Shown: positions 8,675 through 16,949, counted from the stretch's first letter. The stretch is DNA of 64,000 nt from Paenibacillus_V sp046244365 (GCF_046244365.1 NZ_CP176395.1:4464001-4528000), one strand, 5' to 3'. The notes: a model not told the origin generated them from the letters alone. Translations and numbers: made by a program.

Positions 8675-9151
8675 TTATACTTTTTCTACTGGGAAATATA
8701 AGGATAACTCGCCGTTGTTATCTCTTGGATTATAAAATTCGTGAATTGCTCCCACGATTTTGTAATTGTTTTGAGGTAAATATTCAGCAACCATATGGTG
8801 AAAAACATTGTGATACGAATCTTGAGTACATTTCGTTACAACGTACTTGAAGGCTGGAATCACCCACTTTGTCCACCCATTTGGGGCAATAGCGTCGTCT
8901 ATAACTTCACATCCTGCCAGATACTTACCTTCTTCTTTCCATCTTTCAAACTTCTCATTAACATCACTCATTGCACCCCAAATGCCAACAATGTTACCCG
9001 CGTCATCCAACTTTGCTAGGTTGCTTATCTCGGCGAAGTTACTATTCGCTTCTTGCCATAAAGGCGGTATCCACTTTGAGCTTTCAATCGCAATTCCCTT
9101 CCCCAGTTTACCAATAACGGCAAAATGCTTCTTTTCAATTATCTCGACCAC
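8675..9151 (-). CDS. GyrI-like / effector-binding domain protein
   Basis: A 158-residue stand-alone bacterial effector-binding (AraC_E_bind, GyrI-like SHV) domain. Visible features are the N-terminal VEIIEKKHFAVIGKLGKG strand and the C-terminal SLYFPVEKV ending common in this family. Such proteins bind small molecules and may act as antidotes or co-regulators; no DNA-binding domain is attached. Ribosome site GGAGG lies upstream of the ATG. It is flanked by repeat R1 at its 3' side and R2 at its 5' side, so it looks like a single-gene cassette. Confidence 0.7.
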   Translation of the reverse strand: MVEIIEKKHFAVIGKLGKGIAIESSKWIPPLWQEANSNFAEISNLAKLDDAGNIVGIWGAMSDVNEKFERWKEEGKYLAGCEVIDDAIAPNGWTKWVIPAFKYVVTKCTQDSYHNVFHHMVAEYLPQNNYKIVGAIHEFYNPRDNNGELSLYFPVEKV

Positions 9152-9256
9152 TATTGCTTCCTCCTGATTAACGAATTTTGTACGTTAGAAGCCTATTTAT
9201 AGCATATTTTACCATGGGTATGAATTATATTGGTGAAGATTTGATGTTAAGCTATG

Positions 9257-9326
9257 CTGCCCTTTACTTCAATAAACGAAAAAGGAGCTGCCGCGCGGCA
9301 AGCTCCTCACTAACGTACCCGTTTAG
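9257..9326 (-). repeat. attC-like palindromic repeat R2
   Basis: Left core CTGCCCTTTACTTC, central palindrome AGGAGCTGCCGCGCGGCA, right core TAACGTACCCGTTTAG. The ends follow the family but the stem differs. It lies 28 bases 3' of the kinase stop codon at 9355. Confidence 0.65.
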
Positions 9327-9354
9327 TTAAGCGAAATATCTCAAAGCAGTCCGG

Positions 9355-9855
9355 CTAAGCGTATTGAAGTACCCACTCTTTTATCCGGGAAGCAACTTCG
9401 GTCACATTGCTGTTTGTTGTATCTACAATAGGCATGGGTGGAGAATACGCGGTGTCTGCATTATCGATCAGCCATTTTGCAAAGTTTTTATAGTCATGAA
9501 TCTTATTTTCTGGCCAATCCCTTGCACGCAGTCGCTGTTCTCTCGCATCGTCATCACAGTGCAAGTTTAGATAATAGACGTGGCTGAAACATTCAAAGTC
9601 GGCACATTTCTCCATGTCCCAAGGCATGACGGTCCCACACAAGATGGTCATGACGCCGCTCTTTACAATATCCCTTGCAAAACGAACATAAATATTTAAT
9701 CCTTTTTGCCAATCATTATAATCAATGAAACCCCTCAAGTTGTCTAGATCAAAAGCCACGAATCCTGGCATGATTTTCCGCAGCTCATCCAATACATAAG
9801 TTTTACCCGATCCACTTGAACCCGTAACGATAAAAAGAGGCCAATTTCGTTCCAT
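9355..9855 (-). CDS. P-loop nucleoside/nucleotide kinase-like ATPase
   Basis: A 166-residue AAA/adenylate-kinase-like NTPase. Walker A GSSGSGKT is at residues 12-19, and a FDLDN segment at about 36-40 may be the Walker B or substrate-binding acidic region. A lid-like RLRARDWPENK follows. It probably phosphorylates a small molecule; the substrate cannot be told. The gene lies between repeats R2 (3') and R3 (5'), again a one-gene unit. Confidence 0.7.
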   Translation of the reverse strand: MERNWPLFIVTGSSGSGKTYVLDELRKIMPGFVAFDLDNLRGFIDYNDWQKGLNIYVRFARDIVKSGVMTILCGTVMPWDMEKCADFECFSHVYYLNLHCDDDAREQRLRARDWPENKIHDYKNFAKWLIDNADTAYSPPMPIVDTTNSNVTEVASRIKEWVLQYA

Positions 9856-9977
9856 ATATACTCCACCTTTTGAAGTAGTGTTTGCATTTTTTCTATTTTA
9901 TTTTCCACGAAATTCACTCAAGTCAACAAGGTAGAGTTTCTATGAAGTCAATATTTAGTATATAAATAAGATTCCAT

Positions 9978-10032
9978 TTAACTGTCCGTGTTAAGGCTGC
10001 CGATAAATGCCGGCAGCCTCGTCTTAATTGAT
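9978..10032 (-). repeat. attC-like repeat R3, part interrupted by the group II intron (3' exon side)
   Basis: TTAACTGTCCGTGTTAAGG core, then the stem GGCTGCCG ATAAATG CCGGCAGCC and CTCGTCTTAATTGAT up to the intron boundary. The other part of the same repeat is at 11951-11973. Joining the two gives a sequence nearly identical to repeat R14 (22550-22634). Confidence 0.8.
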
Positions 10033-11950
10033 GTAGAGTGGAGGGCTGGTTCCCCAGTCCCCCCTCATCAAACCGTACGAGCGGTTTTCCCGCATACGGC
10101 TTTCCGATGTTCTTCACCTTGTGCAATATAACTACCCCAAGCACTAACTCGTTTCAGTTCTGTACGTCCGAGAACCTCTGCTACCTTCCTCGGGTGCAAA
10201 TGATTTCGTTTATGTTTCTTGTTCCAATACAGTGTCAATCTGCCGATGATATACCAGTCCACTTTTGACAGGAACTTATTGCTCATGCCTGGATCTACGC
10301 TACCATAGTAATTCCGCCAGCCTTGTATGATGGGATTGAGCTTGTCTACCATTTGTTTAGGCGACCAGTAGAGTACTGAGCGGGGTGCGGTTGTTTCCTT
10401 CACTTTGGCACGCATCTTCTTCATCGCTTTCTTGGATGGGAAACTACGAAGGTCATAGAATTTCCCCGATTTAAGTAATCTTGGCATTCGGCGGTGATGG
10501 AATCCCAGAAAGTCGAATCCCTCTTTATCCAACCATAGGTTCACTAACTTGGACTTGTCTGTGTTCATCGTCAGTTCCAATTTCTTGAAAACAGCCTTGA
10601 GCACTTGGATGGCTTCAAGAGCATGGGTCTTTTGTTTACACAAAATGACGAGGTCATCAGCATAACGCACCAGTGTGCCGATATGGGAGAACTGCTTCTC
10701 CCATATCGAATCGAGATAGTTTAGGTAGATGTTCGCCAGTAATGGGGAGATAACTCCACCTTGGGGGCTGCCGATTTCCGTTTCATGGAACAGGCCTTCT
10801 TCCATGACGCCGGCTTTCAGCCAGCTTCGAATAAGTTTTAACACTCTTCGGTCACTCACGCGTTGTTCCACAAGTTTGAGCAATTTGTCATGCGGGATGT
10901 TGTTAAAGTACCCGGTGATGTCTACATCCACCGCCCAGTACACTCTCCCGTAGTTCACCGTCTTGTGTATCCGCTCAATTGCCTGCTTTGCGCTTCGCTT
11001 CGGTCGAAATCCAAACGAGCAATCCTTGAAGTCTGCCTCGAAAATCGCCTCTAAGACCATTTTCGCTGCCATTTGTACCAGCCTATCCCGGATTACAGGT
11101 ATTCCTAGCGGGCGCGTTTTCCCGTCGCCCTTTGGTATATCCTTCCTCCGCACTGGCTTGGGGCGATAGGCATTCTCCAGCAGTTGCTGTTGCGTTTCTC
11201 TTACAAACGGTTCCTCCCCGTATTCCTGTACAATGTGCTGAATCGTCACACCATCGATTCCTGCACTGCCTCGATTTGCCTTAACTCGTTTCCATGCTTC
11301 CCACATCATGTCTGGTCTGCTCACTTTGTCGTACAGGGCATGAAATCTGCGCTCGGCATTCGCCTTCGCCGCAAGGTAGAGGGTTCTTTGAAGTTCTTGA
11401 ACTTTTACTTTGGTGTAGTTAGCAGATTTCACTGCATTCACTCGTTCTTACCTCCATTGATACCCATGAACAAAGCAAGGGTGCTTTCCTCCCCCAGGTT
11501 GTGTTGTCCTGGGTTCACAGGTACTACCACCCTCTCCGACTCCCTTCTCGCCGCTTGCCATTTCACCCTTCAGGCTTATAGGTTTACGCTTTACGACGCT
11601 GTCGTGCGAGGTAGGGTCTCCCTAGTTCCAGACAAAACTGTCACTACATGCCGATCCCCATACACCGGAGGGTTCTTCCGCGCTGCTTCTCCAAGTTCTT
11701 CACGCGTTCCGTGGCCTTCGCCATACAATACAAAGCTCGGCTCCCTCTTGTCCCTTGCGGGTTCGATATGACGATGCGGCAGGATTCACTTCATGTTACG
11801 GCCTGCAGTTTTGCTTCACCCAGTTAGGGCTTTTCACAGGGCTTCATCCTTAGGCTCTCACCACCAGATGCCTGCTAGCTACAAGGTGGCTTGGTCCCTA
11901 CCTCGATTGGACTTTCACCAACAAGTTATGCCTAGCTTCGCTAGGCGCAC
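10033..11950 (-). mobile_element. Group II intron inserted in repeat R3
   Basis: A complete 1918-base group II intron on the minus strand. The 5' end begins GTGCGCC (GTGYG consensus) at 11950. The 3' end ends CTCTAC at 10033, preceded by a classical domain V (GAGCCGTATGCGGG, GAAA-type loop, CGTACGG) at about 10065-10105 and a domain VI hairpin. The ribozyme domains I-IV occupy about 11442-11950. The reverse transcriptase is in domain IV. The flanking exons rejoin into an intact copy of the array repeat, which fixes both boundaries to the base. Confidence 0.9.
10068..11441 (-). CDS. ltrA: Group II intron reverse transcriptase/maturase
   Basis: A 457-residue intron-encoded protein needed for splicing and retrohoming. 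Fingers and palm show ANRGSAGIDGVT, GIPVIRDRLVQ, SFGFRPKRSAKQAI, DITGYFNNIPHD, GSPQGGVISPLLANIYL and the catalytic YADD (VRYADDLVIL). The thumb and maturase domain X (GWRNYYG) follow. The C-terminus is short and lacks an HNH endonuclease domain, so mobility would depend on single-stranded or replication-fork targets. The frame is intact and probably active. Confidence 0.92.
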   Translation of the reverse strand: MNAVKSANYTKVKVQELQRTLYLAAKANAERRFHALYDKVSRPDMMWEAWKRVKANRGSAGIDGVTIQHIVQEYGEEPFVRETQQQLLENAYRPKPVRRKDIPKGDGKTRPLGIPVIRDRLVQMAAKMVLEAIFEADFKDCSFGFRPKRSAKQAIERIHKTVNYGRVYWAVDVDITGYFNNIPHDKLLKLVEQRVSDRRVLKLIRSWLKAGVMEEGLFHETEIGSPQGGVISPLLANIYLNYLDSIWEKQFSHIGTLVRYADDLVILCKQKTHALEAIQVLKAVFKKLELTMNTDKSKLVNLWLDKEGFDFLGFHHRRMPRLLKSGKFYDLRSFPSKKAMKKMRAKVKETTAPRSVLYWSPKQMVDKLNPIIQGWRNYYGSVDPGMSNKFLSKVDWYIIGRLTLYWNKKHKRNHLHPRKVAEVLGRTELKRVSAWGSYIAQGEEHRKAVCGKTARTV

Positions 11951-11973
11951 TATTGAGCTATCGTGCCCGTTAG
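11951..11973 (-). repeat. attC-like repeat R3, part interrupted by the intron (5' exon side)
   Basis: TATTGAGCTATCGTGCCCGTTAG on the plus strand (split here: TATTGAGCTATCG, then TGCCCGTTAG). It is the right end of the array repeat whose remaining part lies beyond the intron at 9978-10032. The RCC1-repeat gene stop is 141 bases away. Confidence 0.8.
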
Positions 11974-12114
11974 TCTAACGGAAAATGATACTATTCCCAA
12001 TGCTGTCGCTTAAACGGTATGCTATCATAATTATTCAAATAACCATTTTAATTCTGTGTCCCCGACGCATCGGCGCATGGCTTTCATTATTATATGTATT
12101 ATTAATATTGAAAA

Positions 12115-13017
12115 CTAATTGCCAGGTAGTTGGATGCCGCGCCAGCCGCTTACATCGCATTGGCCATATTCATTATCACCCACAGCAACCACCGTGCCGT
12201 CCGATTTAAGACCGACGGTATGGGCACAACCCGCCGCAATCGCCACAATATCGCGCCAATCACTTACATTACATTGGCGATACTCATTCCAACCCACAGC
12301 CGCCACAGTACCGTCCGATTTAAGGCCGATGGTATGATTACTACCCACCGCTATCGCCACAATACCGCGCCAGCCGCTTACATCGCATTGGCCATATTTA
12401 TTATCACCCACAGCCGTCACCGTACCGTCCGATTTAAGACCGATTGTATGAAGATAACCCGCCGCGACCGCCACAATATCGCACCAGCCGCTTACATTGC
12501 ATTGACGATACCGATTATTACCCACAGCCGTCACCGTGCCGTCCAATTTAAGACCGATGGTATGCCAGTCACCCGCCGCGACCGCCACAATATCATGCCA
12601 GTCGCTTACATTGCATTCACCTTCATTATTTCGGCCCACTGCTACCACCGTGCCATCCGATATAAGCCCAATGGTACGACACCAACCCGCCGCAACCGAT
12701 ACAATATCGCGCCAGTCGTTTACATCGCATTGGTCATGCTTATTCCAACCCACAGCCGCCACAGTACTGTCAGATTTAAGAACGATTGTATGAGCATTAC
12801 CCGTGTTCGTCGCCATATGGACATTACCAGCCGCGACCGCCACAATATCGCGCCAGCCGCTTACATCACATTGGCCATATTTATTATCACCCACAGCCGT
12901 CACCCTGCCGTCCGATTTAAGCCCAACGGTATGACGACGACCCGCCGCTATGGTATCCTTAGGCCAGCGTTTCACCTTTAACGCCGCCTGTCCGAGCAAG
13001 TCACCTTCAATGTTCAC
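12115..13017 (-). CDS. RCC1-like beta-propeller repeat protein
   Basis: A 300-residue protein built of about seven tandem RCC1-type units of about 38 residues (consensus DIVAVAAG, HTIGLKSDGTV, AVGxNxYxQCxVS). It is expected to fold as a seven-bladed propeller used for protein binding. The DNA forms a visible tandem repeat of about 114 bases with synonymous and non-synonymous differences. It has no signal peptide. It lies between repeats R3 and R4. The unit copies are very alike, so recent expansion or gene conversion is likely. Confidence 0.8.
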   Translation of the reverse strand: MNIEGDLLGQAALKVKRWPKDTIAAGRRHTVGLKSDGRVTAVGDNKYGQCDVSGWRDIVAVAAGNVHMATNTGNAHTIVLKSDSTVAAVGWNKHDQCDVNDWRDIVSVAAGWCRTIGLISDGTVVAVGRNNEGECNVSDWHDIVAVAAGDWHTIGLKLDGTVTAVGNNRYRQCNVSGWCDIVAVAAGYLHTIGLKSDGTVTAVGDNKYGQCDVSGWRGIVAIAVGSNHTIGLKSDGTVAAVGWNEYRQCNVSDWRDIVAIAAGCAHTVGLKSDGTVVAVGDNEYGQCDVSGWRGIQLPGN

Positions 13018-13053
13018 TTGTTTATCACCTTCTATTTTTAATTACATATTCCA

Positions 13054-13140
13054 CTAATCTGCCCGTTAGGTGAACAAAGGCAGCCGATCATTCTGGCCGG
13101 CTGCCGTCGTGGTGTCTAATTCAACTCTTGTGCCCGTTAG
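13054..13140 (-). repeat. attC-like palindromic repeat R4
   Basis: ACTAATCTGCCCGTTAGGTG, stem GGCAGCCG..CGGCTGCC, right end TTCAACTCTTGTGCCCGTTAG. Nearly identical to R1 over its whole length. It lies 83 bases 3' of the gene ending at 13224 and 36 bases 5' of the RCC1-like gene. Confidence 0.8.
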
Positions 13141-13223
13141 TGCAGTGAAGGATACGGATTACAGACTTCCGGTGAACCGAAGCCGAACATGGTGTTGTCG
13201 GATATTATCGCCTTCTTGAGTTA

Positions 13224-13649
13224 CTATTCAAATATCCAGCGTTCTCCATAATCTTGAATAAGTCCCTTATTCTCAGGTTTTTCTTCAATCGGTTTATCAT
13301 AAAAGTCTGTTGTTTCTCCTTTTACAGAAAAGATACCGTCTACAGAACGATACCATGCAACTAATTCTCTATTGTTTTTCAAATATTTAATCTTGTAAAA
13401 AGTATTTGAATATTGTTTCCTTTTTCCTTTTCTGCTTTCCATAGTATCCAAAAAAGTACTTTCTTCTAGTTTTACTTTATGAATACTTAGTACTTCCCCA
13501 CCATGTGCTTTAATTACATTTCTTATTTCTTGCTTCGCTATATTACTATTTACAATCCATACAATTCCCAAAAATATAAATCCAATAATTAAACAAGCAA
13601 GAGCAATTATACCTCCAATTTTTGACCCTTTTTTTCGAAAAACAGCCAT
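13224..13649 (-). CDS. Hypothetical membrane-anchored protein
   Basis: 141 residues. A basic N-terminus (MAVFRKKGSK) precedes a single hydrophobic helix (about residues 12-33), followed by a soluble domain rich in Lys and aromatic residues, probably outside the cell. I do not recognise the family. It sits between repeats R4 and R5 as another single-gene unit. Confidence 0.6.
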   Translation of the reverse strand: MAVFRKKGSKIGGIIALACLIIGFIFLGIVWIVNSNIAKQEIRNVIKAHGGEVLSIHKVKLEESTFLDTMESRKGKRKQYSNTFYKIKYLKNNRELVAWYRSVDGIFSVKGETTDFYDKPIEEKPENKGLIQDYGERWIFE

Positions 13650-13678
13650 GAGATTACCTCGTATAGATGTGGTTGTTA

Positions 13679-13776
13679 TTGCGTTAATCTTCGATAATGT
13701 CTTTACTTATTCACGAGCTTCGCAAATATTCTACTTTGGAGTATTCGCGAAATCCTTGAACTATCTTGCCCGTTAA
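13679..13776 (-). repeat. attC-like repeat R5 with a divergent stem
   Basis: Left core TTGCGTTAATC, stem TTCGCAAATATTC..GGAGTATTCGCGAA, right end GAACTATCTTGCCCGTTAACG. The ends match the family while the stem is unrelated to GGCTGCCG, as expected of attC sites. It lies 13 bases 3' of the NUDIX stop at 13790. Confidence 0.6.
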
Positions 13777-13789
13777 CGTAACAATATAG

Positions 13790-14224
13790 TTATTTGACTC
13801 CTTCAAATGCATAAAAAGCCAACGCCTTGTCATTATCAGAATTTATTCTAAGCATTTCAAATAAGGATGGCATAAGCTCCTTTACCATTTCGATATTTGC
13901 CCATTTTACCTCAATAATATCATTATCGGGGTCATTAATGTCTATTTTCCCGCCAACAATTTTTGCATAAAAAGTAACAATTAAGGCATGGTGGCCAGCC
14001 TCAGCAAAGAACATTTCTCTTACTGAATTCAAGCCACTTATAACGATGATAAATCCTGTTTCCTCTTTTACTTCACGAATTAAAGCTTGTTCTAATGTTT
14101 CTCCATCTTCAGCAGCTCCTCCTGGAAGCCCCCAATAGTAAGAATCTCCCTTTTTATTTTTTACTATTAATATATTTCCGTTATCGTCTTTTACTAAAGC
14201 GGAAGCTACATCAACTCGTTTCAA
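13790..14224 (-). CDS. NUDIX hydrolase
   Basis: A 144-residue NUDIX pyrophosphohydrolase. The Nudix box is complete (G-x5-E-x7-REVKEETGF), binding the catalytic metal through the REUxEE glutamates. Substrate is probably a nucleoside diphosphate derivative. AGGAGG is placed before the ATG. It is followed at 13 bases by repeat R5; its upstream side holds a half repeat (R6) at the end of the recombinase remnant. Confidence 0.8.
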   Translation of the reverse strand: MKRVDVASALVKDDNGNILIVKNKKGDSYYWGLPGGAAEDGETLEQALIREVKEETGFIIVISGLNSVREMFFAEAGHHALIVTFYAKIVGGKIDINDPDNDIIEVKWANIEMVKELMPSLFEMLRINSDNDKALAFYAFEGVK

Positions 14225-14295
14225 AATTACTCCTCCTTTTTTTGTATAGATATAGGTACCATATGAACCTCTGATACTCTTATTATTTCGGATTA

Positions 14296-14330
14296 CTGTC
14301 CTTTAGCTGAGAAGGGGCCGATGGCCCCTA
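14296..14330 (-). repeat. Half repeat R6 / stem-loop after the recombinase remnant
   Basis: TTACTGTCCTTTAGCTGAG followed by the perfect stem AGGGGCC GAT GGCCCCT. The left core resembles other copies, but the expected right TGCCCGTTA end is missing and the recombinase coding sequence begins there. It may serve as that gene's terminator. Confidence 0.45.
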
Positions 14331-15171
14331 AAAGAAACGCCTATATAATTCCCTTCTCCGTTCGCCGCGCAGCTGGGCGTAGATCTGTGTAGTGGATGCT
14401 TTCTCATGGCCTAGCATCCCCTGAATAAAATCCAACGGGGCACCGTTATCAAGCAAGTGACAGGCATAGGTATGACGGAACCGATGAGGGTGCACGTTCG
14501 CCGTAACCTCTCCACGGGTTGCGAGCTTTTTTAACGAAAAGCGTATTGTGGGAATTGTCATTCGTCGAACAGGGGGAGTTTCCGTCACAAAGAGGGCTGT
14601 ACAAGAATCTACACGCTCCTCAAGGTATCTCTTTAACCAGACCTTACACTCTGTCGTAAAATAAACTTCTCTTTGTTTAGAACCTTTCCCATTCACAATA
14701 GCGGAGCAGTTTTCCCAGTTGATGTCTTCAACATTTAAATTTGTTAACCTCACCGACACGGCAACCAGTACAATATAGGAATTCTAAGAGTGCATGCTCT
14801 CGGGGAGAATCACAGGTAATCTTGAGATGAATAACATCCTCCTCTATCAAAAACTTTGGGATCCGTTTTTCCATCTTTGGTTCTCTCAGTTTTAAAGTTG
14901 GATTTTTAGTGATGTGCCCTTCTTCGAATGCAAATCGAAAAAGGGATCTGACGAACCGAATGCGATGGCCTTAGCTACTTGGCTTTAATCGCTCCGACTG
15001 TTTGGTCAGATAATCCTTCAGCAAAGTTAGGGAGACTTCTTCGATTTCAAGGTTGCCGATTTCTCGGATCAGAACATTTAACTGAAGGGAGTATGCTTTC
15101 AAGGTATGCGGGCTAAATCCCAAAATGCGCTTATCAGCCTCATACAACATCCACAGATCCGTCAATTTCAT
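14328..15171 (-). pseudogene. Tyrosine recombinase (XerC/D-like integrase), interrupted
   Basis: Reading through one in-frame TAA (14971-14973, after LKPSS) and one +1 frameshift near 14740 (in an AAATTT run) restores an approximately 280-residue tyrosine recombinase. It has an N-terminal SAM-like core-binding domain and all catalytic residues: Arg in CRVGEV, Lys in GKGSKQRE, HRFRHTYA (HxxR), LGHEKASTTQIY (His and Tyr). The length leaves no room for the extra segment of integron IntI proteins, so it is XerC/D-like. The two lesions make it inactive unless they are sequence errors. It has an SD (GGAGGG) within the inverted repeat at 15181-15224. Confidence 0.8.
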
Positions 15172-15180
15172 AAAAGTAAC

Positions 15181-15224
15181 CCTCCCAATGGCTAATTATC
15201 CTTAGCTTCGCTTTGTTTGGGAGG
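15181..15224 (-). repeat. Short inverted repeat before the recombinase remnant
   Basis: Arms CCTCCCAA and TTGGGAGG enclose 28 bases that include GGCTAATTATCCTTAGC, itself palindromic. It lies between the hypothetical gene ending at 15227 and the recombinase start, and the distal arm contains the recombinase ribosome site. Confidence 0.5.
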
Positions 15225-15226
15225 GT

Positions 15227-15589
15227 TTAATCTTTCCTTGTCAAAATAATGTTCTCGCCACTAGCGTACTCCGTTAGCGGTCCAACGGACCTATACCCGA
15301 TTCTATATCCTCCAGAATTTATGCTACCTGTATTATCAATCCAAGATACATATACCTTATGGGTATGGGTACCATCATTGTATAACTCTTTTCCAATATT
15401 ACTTTTTAAATCAGACAGGTCAATTGAAATTGAATATTCTCCGTGTACAATATGTCCTTTTGTATCAGTAAAATCTTTTGTATTATTCGCTATATAAGTC
15501 ATCCCTTCACTCCGTAACCCAAATAATCCTGTTAGCCAGAGAAAAATTATTACAGCAACTGGTATTAGGAAAAAATCAGTCACCAGCAT
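15227..15589 (-). CDS. Hypothetical secreted or membrane-anchored protein
   Basis: 120 residues with an N-terminal hydrophobic stretch (about residues 5-25) that could be a signal anchor, then a beta-rich soluble part (HGEYSISIDLSDL, HTHKVYVSWIDN). I do not recognise a family. It lies between the recombinase remnant and repeat R7; an open frame of this length with normal codon use makes it likely to be real. Confidence 0.55.
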   Translation of the reverse strand: MLVTDFFLIPVAVIIFLWLTGLFGLRSEGMTYIANNTKDFTDTKGHIVHGEYSISIDLSDLKSNIGKELYNDGTHTHKVYVSWIDNTGSINSGGYRIGYRSVGPLTEYASGENIILTRKD

Positions 15590-15660
15590 GAATGATTCAA
15601 CATCGTGGCGTTACGACAATCACATATTCACTTTAACGTAAATGTAAGAATTTAGTTGCA

Positions 15661-15738
15661 CTAAACTGCCCGTTACTTCAATAGGCCGCCGATCGCAGGC
15701 AGACTGCTGAATCACCTATTGCGCTCTCGTGCCCGTTA
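15661..15738 (-). repeat. attC-like palindromic repeat R7
   Basis: CTAAACTGCCCGTTACTTC, imperfect stem GGCCGCCGATCG / CAGGCAGACTGC, right end GCGCTCTCGTGCCCGTTA. It lies 39 bases 3' of the HIT gene stop at 15778. Confidence 0.7.
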
Positions 15739-15777
15739 TCTTAGTCAACTGTACCAGACCGCCGATAAATGGAACTT

Positions 15778-16148
15778 TTACATATACCTTATTCCTTTAC
15801 CAGCTAGTGTTTCATCAGCAAATCTTGGTATAACATGAAAATGGGAGTGGGATATATGTTGTCCTCCAGTTGAGCCACAATTCCACCCAAGGTTATATCC
15901 TTGTGGTTGAAAATTATCATCTAAATAATTCTTGACCTCTAGAAGAAGCGACTGAGTTGCATTCCACTCTTCTGGTGTAAGGTCAAATACTGTCTCTCTA
16001 TGGTTTTTTGGCACAATCACACCAGCACCTTCAAGTTGACTACCCTTTATAAGTGATTCTTCAAGTTGTATAAACATACAATGTTCATATTGTAAAACAA
16101 CTCTTTGAGATGGTTCTAACTATGGCAAAATACGCATTTCTCTTCCAT
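15778..16148 (-). pseudogene. HIT-family hydrolase with an N-terminal frameshift
   Basis: The C-terminal HIT domain is intact, with QHISHSHFHVI (HxHxH catalytic triad) and the family ending AGKGIRY. The expected N-terminus MEEKCVFCHS starts at the ATG at 16148 behind AGGAGAC, and continues as LEPSQRVVLQYEHC only after a one-base shift near 16119 (AGTTAG where AGTTTAG would restore the frame). An internal ATG at 16077 could start a shortened protein lacking the first zinc-type CxxC. Either a real mutation or a sequence error; the restored protein has the normal family length. Confidence 0.7.
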
Positions 16149-16227
16149 TTCAAGTCTCCTGTTGCGATTGTTTTTATATAAACTTTACCTATTAGGAAAC
16201 ACGAATTCAATGTATAAATTGGTTAAT

Positions 16228-16298
16228 AATAACTGCCCGTTACTCAAGCGAAAGGCTGCCGATTGCCGGCAGCCCTAGTTGAGCAAACGTACCCATTA
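16228..16298 (-). repeat. attC-like palindromic repeat R8a
   Basis: AATAACTGCCCGTTACTC, stem AAGGCTGCCGATTGCCGGCA, right end GTTGAGCAAACGTACCCATTAC. Its right core is also the left core of R8b, so the two form a tandem without an ORF between them. Confidence 0.75.
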
Positions 16299-16380
16299 CT
16301 TCAATGAAAAAGCAGCCGATCGTTCTGATCGACTACTTTCGTCCCTTTTATTGCTCAATAGTATCCCGTCCCTCGGTTAA
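16284..16380 (-). repeat. attC-like palindromic repeat R8b, in tandem with R8a
   Basis: Shares GTACCCATTACTTC with R8a, then AGCAGCCGATCG / CGATC stem and the right end TTGCTCAATAGTATCCCGTC..GGTTAAGC. It ends 11 bases 3' of the methyltransferase stop at 16392. Confidence 0.65.
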
Positions 16381-16391
16381 GCGATAAATGC

Positions 16392-16949
16392 TCAGGTTTT
16401 ATTCTTTAATATCAATGGCTTTTTTGCATCCACAATAATCGAAACCATCCCTAAGTCTTCGATAGAATTCCTTGTATCAAACCGAAAAGATCTTCCTATC
16501 TTCCCATCCACTTCATTCCAGTATGTATAATGAAAATCTCCATTCTCATCACAATACTCCAACAATGATACTTCAAACCCCGCCTTTTCAAATACTTGTA
16601 CGAATGTTTTTGCATCATAAACTATTTTATGGGTTGCCGCCGGATGGTCCGCTGGTCCAGGACCACCGACTTGAACCATCTGTTGGTACCATTCGTTACG
16701 GAAATTTTTATCTGGGACTGCACAACGAATGTACCCACCTGGCTTTAAAAACTCATAACAATTGTTCGCAGCGATAATTCCTTCCTCATAAGTTAAGTGT
16801 TCCCACACGTGTTCAGCCAACAGTGCATCTATACTTTTCGGTTTAAATAACCCATTCCAACTTTCTAAAGAAAGTAAATTCAACTCGTCTTCCTGCGTAC
16901 TGTGCCAACCCTCATACTTTGTCCGCCCTGCACCAATTATTACTTTCAT
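16392..16949 (-). CDS. SAM-dependent methyltransferase
   Basis: A 185-residue class I methyltransferase resembling predicted SAM-dependent methyltransferases of COG4627. The N-terminus VIIGAGRTKYEGW is a degenerate motif I, followed by DALLAEHVWEHLTYEEG (acidic/His loop) and FLKPGGYIRCAVPD (motif III). The substrate is unknown. It lies between repeats R8b (3') and R9 (5'). Confidence 0.75.
   Translation of the reverse strand: MKVIIGAGRTKYEGWHSTQEDELNLLSLESWNGLFKPKSIDALLAEHVWEHLTYEEGIIAANNCYEFLKPGGYIRCAVPDKNFRNEWYQQMVQVGGPGPADHPAATHKIVYDAKTFVQVFEKAGFEVSLLEYCDENGDFHYTYWNEVDGKIGRSFRFDTRNSIEDLGMVSIIVDAKKPLILKNKT

Noticed and set aside
11184..11978. Plus-strand ORFs over the group II intron 5' region
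   Set aside because: The minus strand here is structured ribozyme sequence (domains I-IV), which explains the open frames.
12130..12981. Long plus-strand ORF opposite the RCC1-like gene
   Set aside because: It is a shadow of the repeat-rich minus-strand gene; no ribosome site and no recognisable domain.
12115..13017. Regularly spaced repeats resembling a CRISPR array
   Set aside because: The period is about 114 bases with no constant repeat and variable spacer pattern; the minus strand is a continuous ORF of RCC1-type blades.
14328..15171. Integron integrase IntI
   Set aside because: The reconstructed protein has only about 280 residues and shows no extra segment before the HxxR motif; XerC/D-like is the safer call.
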